Assembly (NCBI GenBank): GCA_948468465.1
Contig: CAOKJJ010000166.1
Location: forward strand, 1-10,847
Direction: 5' to 3'
Source of the DNA: an uncultured Eubacterium sp.
GTDB lineage: Bacteria; Bacillota_A; Clostridia; Lachnospirales; Lachnospiraceae
DNA: 10,847 nt
Shown here: piece after piece, positions 6,334 through 10,847 of the stretch
How positions within the stretch are numbered: position 1 is the first letter of the stretch
Layout: each line of letters opens with the position of its first letter
The notes under the pieces: model-generated
The model's input: only the letters and a program-made list of their open reading frames with translations
Told to the model about the DNA's origin: nothing
Databases searched by the model: none
Position numbers and translations under genes: made by a program

Positions 6334-7302
6334 ATGACACAGCAGTTGATTGATTTTCGCTATATTTTTGCAGTAATACTTGCATTTGCAGTCACAGCGC
6401 TTTCAGGGCCGCTGATGATACCGATTTTACGAAGGTTGAAGGTTGGAAACACAGAGCGCAAAGAGTTAAAATCCCACCAGAAAAAAACGGGCACACCGAC
6501 GATGGGAGGATTGATGTTTTTATTGGCGATCATTGTGACCTCGCTATGTTTCATCTCCTCCTATCCGAAAATCATACCGATTTTATTTGTAACCGTAGGT
6601 TTTGGAGTAATCGGATTTTTCGATGATTATTTAAAGGTGGTTTTAAAACGTTCGGACGGACTGCTGGCATGGCAGAAAATGATATTAGAGATCGTTGTAA
6701 CTGCTGTATTTGCCATATATTTATATCGGTTTTCAGATATTCCGATGACAATGCTTGTACCGTTTTCCGGGGGAAAGTATGCTGATTTTGGATGGCTGGC
6801 GCTGCCGATTATGTTTTTGGCAGTCATTGGCACGGTAAACGGCGCGAACTTTACGGATGGTCTGGACGGACTTGCTACGAGCGTTACGGTACTGATCGCG
6901 ACGTTTTTCAGCGTTGTAGCGGTGGCGACGAACAGCGGCATAGAGCCGATTACCTGTGCGGTTGTAGGCGCCCTGCTAGGCTTTTTGCTGTTTAATGTAT
7001 ATCCGGCCAGTGTTTTTATGGGGGATACCGGTTCTTTGGCGCTGGGGGGATTTGTGGCGGCTGCCGCGTATATGATGCAGATGCCGATGTTTATACTGAT
7101 TGTAGGACTGATTTATTGGATTGAAATAATATCTGTGATGATTCAGGTAGGTTATTTTAAAATTACCCACGGGAAGCGCTTTTTTCGCATGGCGCCGATC
7201 CACCATCATTTTGAACTTGGCGGATGGTCGGAAACGAGGGTAGTGGCGGTATTTTCAATTATTACAACGCTTTTATGCCTGACTGCTTATATGGGGCTGT
7301 AG
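6334..7302 (+). CDS. mraY: Phospho-N-acetylmuramoyl-pentapeptide-transferase MraY
   Basis: MraY is the integral membrane enzyme that transfers phospho-MurNAc-pentapeptide from UDP to undecaprenyl phosphate, forming lipid I. The 322-residue product is of usual length and very hydrophobic, with about ten membrane segments. Family motifs are present in order: SHQKKTGTPTMGG (47-59), the DDYLK aspartates (Asp97, Asp98), NGANFTDGLDGL (169-180), MGDTGSLALGG (229-239, Asp231) and APIHHHFE (287-294) with the His triad at 290-292. The Asp pair, the later Asp and the His residues are those implicated in Mg2+ and substrate binding. AAGGA at 6320-6324 precedes the ATG by nine bases. The gene probably has its own promoter and is followed after 21 bases by murD, the usual neighbour. 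Confidence 0.98.
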   Translation: MTQQLIDFRYIFAVILAFAVTALSGPLMIPILRRLKVGNTERKELKSHQKKTGTPTMGGLMFLLAIIVTSLCFISSYPKIIPILFVTVGFGVIGFFDDYLKVVLKRSDGLLAWQKMILEIVVTAVFAIYLYRFSDIPMTMLVPFSGGKYADFGWLALPIMFLAVIGTVNGANFTDGLDGLATSVTVLIATFFSVVAVATNSGIEPITCAVVGALLGFLLFNVYPASVFMGDTGSLALGGFVAAAAYMMQMPMFILIVGLIYWIEIISVMIQVGYFKITHGKRFFRMAPIHHHFELGGWSETRVVAVFSIITTLLCLTAYMGL

Positions 7303-7323
7303 AGGCAAGGCAGGAGGAGAACC

Positions 7324-8697
7324 ATGGAGTTAAAAGGAAAAAAGGTACTGGTAGTCGGCACCGGGGTCAGCGGGATTGCGGCGGCAAAGCTGCTGACCAA
7401 GATGGGTGCGGATACCATATTATATGACAGCAATGAAAATTTGTGCGAGGAAGATATCCGCGCGAAGGATCAGGCGCTCATATCTGCTGTGATTTTGCTT
7501 GGAAAGTTAGATGAAGATGTAATAAAACAGCTGGATATTGCGGTATTAAGCCCTGGAGTTCCGACTGATATCCCGATTGTGACACGCCTTTATCAAAGCG
7601 GCGTTACAGTCTGGGGCGAGATTGAGCTGGCTTACCGATGCGCAAAAGGCCGTTTGGCCGCAATTACCGGCACAAACGGCAAGACGACGACGACAGCCTT
7701 AACAGGAGAGATTTTAAAAAGTTATTTTGAAGAGGTAACGGTTGTCGGCAACATCGGGATTCCTTATACGTCGCTGGCGCTTCAAATGACAGACCAGACA
7801 GTCACGGCCGCGGAGATCAGCAGCTTTCAGCTGGAAACAGCAGATACGTTCTGCCCGGATGTTTCAGCGATTTTAAATATTACGCCGGATCATCTGAACA
7901 GGCATCATACGATGGAATGCTATGCGGCGGTCAAAGAGTCCATTGCAAAAAATCAAAAGCCGGGGCAGACCTGTGTGCTCAATTATGAAGACGAATTGCT
8001 GCGCGCGTTTGGCAAAAAAATAGAAGATTATTTAAACGTAATTTATTTTAGCAGCAAAACAAAACTGGAGCGCGGCCTGTATCTGGACGAAGACAGCATC
8101 TATTTATCGGATGCGCATGGAATACAAAAGGTCATAGATACTTGTGAATTAAATCTGCTTGGGACGCATAATTATGAAAATGTAATGGCGGCTGCCGCGG
8201 TGACGATGGCATTAGGCGTTCCTCTTGAAAAAATTACAGCGGTATTGAAAACTTTTCGGGCGGTAGCGCATAGAATAGAATATGTGGATGAAATCGCGGG
8301 TGTCCGATACTATAACGATTCCAAGGCAACCAATCCGGATGCGGCCATTCAGGGCATCCGTGCGATGGAGCGTCCTACCTGGCTGATCGGAGGGGGTTAC
8401 GATAAACAGGCGGAATATGGAGATTGGATCAAAGCCTTTGACGGTAAAGTGGAAAAACTCGTACTTCTTGGAGAAACAAAAGAAAAAATTGCAAAAGAAG
8501 CATCTTTACAAGGATATACGGATTGTGTCATGTGTGAAACGCTGGAGGAAGCCGTTGGCTTTTGCCATGACAATGCAAAGCCGGGAGACGCAGTGCTGCT
8601 GTCACCTGCCTGTGCAAGCTGGGATATGTTTCCAAATTTCGAAAAGCGGGGAGAATTGTTTAAGGAACTCGTTCACAGCTTTGCGGCGCATGATTAA
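7324..8697 (+). CDS. murD: UDP-N-acetylmuramoyl-L-alanine--D-glutamate ligase MurD
   Basis: MurD is the cytoplasmic ATP-dependent ligase that adds D-glutamate to UDP-MurNAc-L-Ala. At 457 residues it has the normal size and three Mur-ligase domains. The N-terminal Rossmann domain shows VLVVGTGVSGIAAAKLL (8-24). The central ATPase domain has the P-loop ITGTNGKTTTT (114-124), AEISSFQLE (163-171), ITPDHLNRH (186-194) and Lys204, the likely carbamylated lysine. The C-terminal domain has HRIE (316-319), NDSKATNPDA (331-340) and LLSPACASWDMF (425-436). A perfect AGGAGG (7312-7317) lies six bases before the ATG. It follows mraY closely, and a 75-base gap separates it from ftsW. Confidence 0.98.
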   Translation: MELKGKKVLVVGTGVSGIAAAKLLTKMGADTILYDSNENLCEEDIRAKDQALISAVILLGKLDEDVIKQLDIAVLSPGVPTDIPIVTRLYQSGVTVWGEIELAYRCAKGRLAAITGTNGKTTTTALTGEILKSYFEEVTVVGNIGIPYTSLALQMTDQTVTAAEISSFQLETADTFCPDVSAILNITPDHLNRHHTMECYAAVKESIAKNQKPGQTCVLNYEDELLRAFGKKIEDYLNVIYFSSKTKLERGLYLDEDSIYLSDAHGIQKVIDTCELNLLGTHNYENVMAAAAVTMALGVPLEKITAVLKTFRAVAHRIEYVDEIAGVRYYNDSKATNPDAAIQGIRAMERPTWLIGGGYDKQAEYGDWIKAFDGKVEKLVLLGETKEKIAKEASLQGYTDCVMCETLEEAVGFCHDNAKPGDAVLLSPACASWDMFPNFEKRGELFKELVHSFAAHD

Positions 8698-8719
8698 CAT
8701 GCGCTGCTGTACATAAGAT

Positions 8720-8740
8720 TCCGGCATGCATCTGGCCGGA
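8720..8740 (+). other. Small GC-rich hairpin between murD and ftsW
   Basis: TCCGGC (8720-8725) pairs with GCCGGA (8735-8740) around a nine-base loop in the murD-ftsW gap. No T tract follows, so it is not a normal terminator. It might stabilise or help process the transcript; no further function can be read from it. Confidence 0.45.
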
Positions 8741-8772
8741 CTGATGTAGAAGAAAAATCAGGAGTTGTAAAA

Positions 8773-9906
8773 GTGGGCAGACGAAACAGGACGAGACAAA
8801 AGAAAATCAAATATTGTGATTACAGTCTGATGTTTCTAATTATTTTTTTATTAGGTTTTGGCATGGTGATGCTGTACAGCGTCAGTGCATACAGTGCAAA
8901 CCGGATACATAATGACCCGCTGCATTATTTAAAGCGGCAGGGGCTTGCGGTTATTCTTGGAATGGCAGCGATGCTTGTCATTTCAAAAATTGATTACCAT
9001 GTATGGTTTTATTTTGGCAATCTGGCATATTTCATGTCTTTCGGGCTGTGTGCGTTAGTGCTCATACCTGGCATAGGAAACGAGGCGAAGGGATCTTCCC
9101 GGTGGCTGCAGATTGGCCCGCTGAATTTTCAGCCGTCCGAGTTTGCAAAACTGGCAATGATTTTGTTTTTGGCGGGGTTAGTATGCCGGATTCCGAAGCA
9201 AATCGGAAAGTTTACGAACCTGGTGAAAGTCCTGTTTATGATTTTGCCGGTCTTTGTGATCGTAGCTTATGAAAATCTCAGTACCGGCATTATTATTCTG
9301 GGCATTGCGATTGTGATTACTTTTGTGGCGAGTCCGAAGTTCAGCCAGTTTATTGCGATGGGAGCATGCGCCATAGGCGGCGGGGTTGTCTTTATTTTTG
9401 CGGCTGACTACCGTGCGCAGCGTATTCAGGCATGGCTGCATCCGGAAGATTTTACGCAGGGAACGGCGTTTCAGACGATACAGGCACTGTATGCGATCGG
9501 TTCCGGCGGGCTGTTCGGCAAAGGGCTGGGCCAGAGCATGCAAAAGCTTGGGTTTGTGCCGGAAGCGCAAAACGACATGATTTTTTCGATTATATGTGAA
9601 GAACTGGGATTATTTGGGGCTGTCTGCGTGATTTTACTGTTTTTGCTTATGATCTGGCGGCTGATGGTAATTGCGAACAATGCGGCTGATTTGTATGGCG
9701 CGCTGATTGTATCAGGCATTATGGCGCATCTGGCGATACAGGTTATTTTAAATATTTCCGTTGTAACGAATACGATTCCAAATACGGGTATTACACTGCC
9801 GTTTATCAGCTATGGCGGCACGTCAACAAGCTTTTTGCTGGCGGAAATGGGGCTGGCGTTAAGTGTATCGAGGGGAATCCGTCTGGAAGGTAGCAGTCAT
9901 GATTAG
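8773..9906 (+). CDS. ftsW: SEDS-family peptidoglycan glycosyltransferase FtsW
   Basis: FtsW polymerises lipid II into glycan strands at the septum, paired with a class B PBP. The 377-residue product is a typical SEDS protein with a basic cytoplasmic N terminus and about ten membrane segments. Motifs include GSSRWLQIGP (107-116), LNFQPSEFAKL (117-127), ENLSTG (167-172), QNDMIFSIICEELG (266-279) and PNTGITLPFISYGGTS (336-351). Asp268 matches the essential aspartate of SEDS enzymes. The start is GTG at 8773, eight bases after AGGAG (8760-8764); no ATG gives as complete an N terminus. Its position after murD fits the FtsW/SpoVE branch better than RodA, but the two sporulation and division variants cannot be told apart here. 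Its last eight bases overlap divIB. Confidence 0.95.
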   Translation: MGRRNRTRQKKIKYCDYSLMFLIIFLLGFGMVMLYSVSAYSANRIHNDPLHYLKRQGLAVILGMAAMLVISKIDYHVWFYFGNLAYFMSFGLCALVLIPGIGNEAKGSSRWLQIGPLNFQPSEFAKLAMILFLAGLVCRIPKQIGKFTNLVKVLFMILPVFVIVAYENLSTGIIILGIAIVITFVASPKFSQFIAMGACAIGGGVVFIFAADYRAQRIQAWLHPEDFTQGTAFQTIQALYAIGSGGLFGKGLGQSMQKLGFVPEAQNDMIFSIICEELGLFGAVCVILLFLLMIWRLMVIANNAADLYGALIVSGIMAHLAIQVILNISVVTNTIPNTGITLPFISYGGTSTSFLLAEMGLALSVSRGIRLEGSSHD

Positions 9907-10636
9907 AAAAAACCGAAAGAAGCGCGCAAGAAAAAAGAAGATATTGATTTTTATACTTGTATTTTTCATGCTTGCCGCAATACTCATTTTGATTGGCATT
10001 ACAGGGTTTAAACTAAAAAAAGTGCAGGTAAGCGGAAACGAACTGTATTCTGACCAGCAAATTAAAGACAGTGTACTCAATGATGAGTATTCCTGGAATA
10101 CACTGTATGTCGTGTTAAAGTACCGATTGTTCCAAACGCGTAAAATTCCGTTTATTGACGAGATGGAGATTGATTTGGTTTCACCAGGCACGATTCGCAT
10201 CAAAGTGTACGAAAAGGCGATGATCGGATACATAGCGGTCAATAATCAGAACGTATATTTTGACAAAGACGGATTTGTAGTAGAGATTTCGAAAAGGCAG
10301 GTCGAACATGTGCCGAAAGTAGACGGCATTGCATGCAGGAAAGTAATCGTATATGAAAAACTGAATCTGGATGATGAAGATGTGCTGTCTTTTTTGCTGA
10401 CTTTTTCGCAGCAGCTGATGAAATACGATCTGGTGCCGGAAACAATAGTCTTTCATGAAAACAACATAACGGCGGACTTTGGCAAAATGAAGGCTGAAAT
10501 AGGGGATAGCGGATATCTGGTAGAGAAAGTGATGCGGCTGGACGCGGTCATGCCGCAGCTGAAAGGAAAGAAGGGAACACTGCATTTGGAGAACTGGACG
10601 CCTTTGACTACAGATATCATTTTTGAACCGGATTAG
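9899..10636 (+). CDS. divIB: Cell division protein DivIB/FtsQ
   Basis: DivIB/FtsQ is a bitopic septal protein that works with FtsL and DivIC to control the FtsW-PBP synthase. The 245-residue product has a short, highly basic cytoplasmic tail (1-14), one membrane segment (about 15-36), a POTRA domain beginning KLKKVQVSGNELYSDQQI (38-55), and a beta domain with the YFDKDGFVVE element (120-129). The ATG at 9899 overlaps the end of ftsW by eight bases and has GGAAGG (9885-9890) eight bases upstream inside ftsW. A longer reading from 9863 would add twelve residues that only read through ftsW, and the basic tail fits the shorter form. In B. subtilis murG and murB lie between spoVE and divIB; here they are absent. 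ftsZ is the next gene. Confidence 0.93.
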   Translation: MIRKNRKKRARKKKILIFILVFFMLAAILILIGITGFKLKKVQVSGNELYSDQQIKDSVLNDEYSWNTLYVVLKYRLFQTRKIPFIDEMEIDLVSPGTIRIKVYEKAMIGYIAVNNQNVYFDKDGFVVEISKRQVEHVPKVDGIACRKVIVYEKLNLDDEDVLSFLLTFSQQLMKYDLVPETIVFHENNITADFGKMKAEIGDSGYLVEKVMRLDAVMPQLKGKKGTLHLENWTPLTTDIIFEPD

Positions 10637-10688
10637 GGAAGTTTATGGACATGGAATGAATAATTTTTCATATTTTTTCAAAAATTGG

Positions 10689-10722
10689 TTGATTTCATGC
10701 GAAAAAAATAATATTATATAAT
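10689..10722 (+). promoter_or_regulatory. Probable promoter of ftsZ
   Basis: In the AT-rich 155-base gap before ftsZ, TTGATT (10689-10694) lies 17 bases before TATTAT (10712-10717). A perfect TATAAT (10717-10722) overlaps that -10 and could be used with a poorer -35 (TTTCAT, 10693-10698). Runs of A and T upstream (10661-10684) resemble an UP element. It would give ftsZ expression independent of the wall genes, as is common for this gene. Confidence 0.68.
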
Positions 10723-10736
10723 GCAGAGAGTTATAT

Positions 10737-10763
10737 TTTGTGACCAGTGAATGCTGGCACAGG
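10737..10763 (+). promoter_or_regulatory. Hairpin in the ftsZ 5' leader
   Basis: TGTG (10739-10742) and CCAG (10744-10747), separated by one bulged A, pair with CTGG (10754-10757) and CACA (10758-10761) around a TGAATG loop. Two G-U pairs (10737-10738 with 10762-10763) can extend it. It sits between the predicted start of transcription and the ribosome binding site and has no T tract, so a role in mRNA stability or translation is more likely than termination. Confidence 0.5.
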
Positions 10764-10791
10764 ATCATATATCATTAAGGAGGTATTACCT

Positions 10792-10847
10792 TTGCTTGAA
10801 ATTACAACAACAGAAGCAGATTCCAGTGCGAAGATCATTGTTATCGG
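10792..10847 (+). CDS. ftsZ: Cell division protein FtsZ, N-terminal fragment
   Basis: FtsZ is the tubulin-like GTPase that forms the Z ring. Only the first 18 codons lie in the window. They read as a short variable N terminus followed by SSAKIIVIG, which is the start of the first beta strand leading into the GTP-binding domain of FtsZ. The start is TTG at 10792, supported by a very strong TAAGGAGGT site (10776-10784) eight bases upstream. No ATG in this frame lies between that site and the conserved strand. Assignment combines this fragment with its position straight after divIB. No ftsA separates them, unlike in many Bacilli and Proteobacteria. The gene is cut by the window edge and is not necessarily broken. 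Confidence 0.9.
   Translation, partial: MLEITTTEADSSAKIIVI

Noticed and set aside
8417..8716. Open frame of 99 codons inside the end of murD in another frame
   Set aside because: It lies almost wholly inside the well-conserved C-terminal domain of MurD, has no recognisable family features, and is best seen as a shadow frame.
10662..10686. AATTTTT/AAAAATT inverted repeat after divIB as an operon terminator
   Set aside because: The stem is seven A-T pairs only and is not followed by a T tract, so it is unlikely to terminate; an AT-rich promoter-upstream region is a better reading.
1..10847. Search for mobile elements, CRISPR arrays, tRNA or rRNA genes, toxin-antitoxin or defence genes
   Set aside because: Coding density is high with recognisable dcw genes on one strand; no transposase, spaced repeat array, tRNA-like cloverleaf or unexplained cassette was seen.

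Overview
This window is a division and cell-wall (dcw) cluster, all on the + strand, from a low-to-mid GC Gram-positive bacterium. The order is mraZ, rsmH, ftsL, two tandem class B penicillin-binding protein genes, mraY, murD, ftsW, divIB/ftsQ and the start of ftsZ. Strong AGGAGG-type ribosome binding sites, paired SpoVD-like transpeptidases and direct divIB-ftsZ adjacency without ftsA suggest Clostridia, most likely Lachnospiraceae. The family assignment is inference from protein character and gene order, not from a database search.

Layout. Bases 1-87 are the tail of an unidentified upstream gene that ends in a strong intrinsic terminator (86-119), so the dcw unit is insulated from it. A good sigma-A promoter (132-160) is followed at once by an array of GTGG repeats about one helical turn apart (171-226), the expected operator for MraZ autoregulation. 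Next come mraZ (310-741), rsmH (762-1703) and ftsL (1703-2194; its ATG shares a base with the rsmH stop), then the two transpeptidase genes (2255-4363 and 4434-6218). These are separated by a long inverted repeat that buries the second gene's ribosome binding site. A second sigma-A-like promoter (6265-6293) precedes mraY (6334-7302) and murD (7324-8697). ftsW (8773-9906) overlaps divIB (9899-10636) by 8 bases. An AT-rich gap holds a likely promoter and a leader hairpin before ftsZ, which starts with TTG at 10792 and runs off the window.

How the genes work together. MurD and MraY make cytoplasmic UDP-MurNAc-peptide and lipid I. FtsW (glycosyltransferase) and the class B PBPs (transpeptidases) build septal or spore peptidoglycan. 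FtsL and DivIB form part of the complex that activates them, FtsZ is the scaffold, RsmH methylates 16S rRNA, and MraZ regulates the unit. Compared with the Bacillus subtilis cluster, murE, murG, murB and ftsA are missing from the interval shown.

I found no unknown defence, mobile or otherwise novel system. The points most worth a second look are: a cysteine pair placed like the redox-switched pair of SpoVD, present in both PBPs; a KTG-to-KTA change in the second PBP; a charged low-complexity insert in the first; the MraZ operator array; and the hairpin over the second PBP's ribosome binding site.
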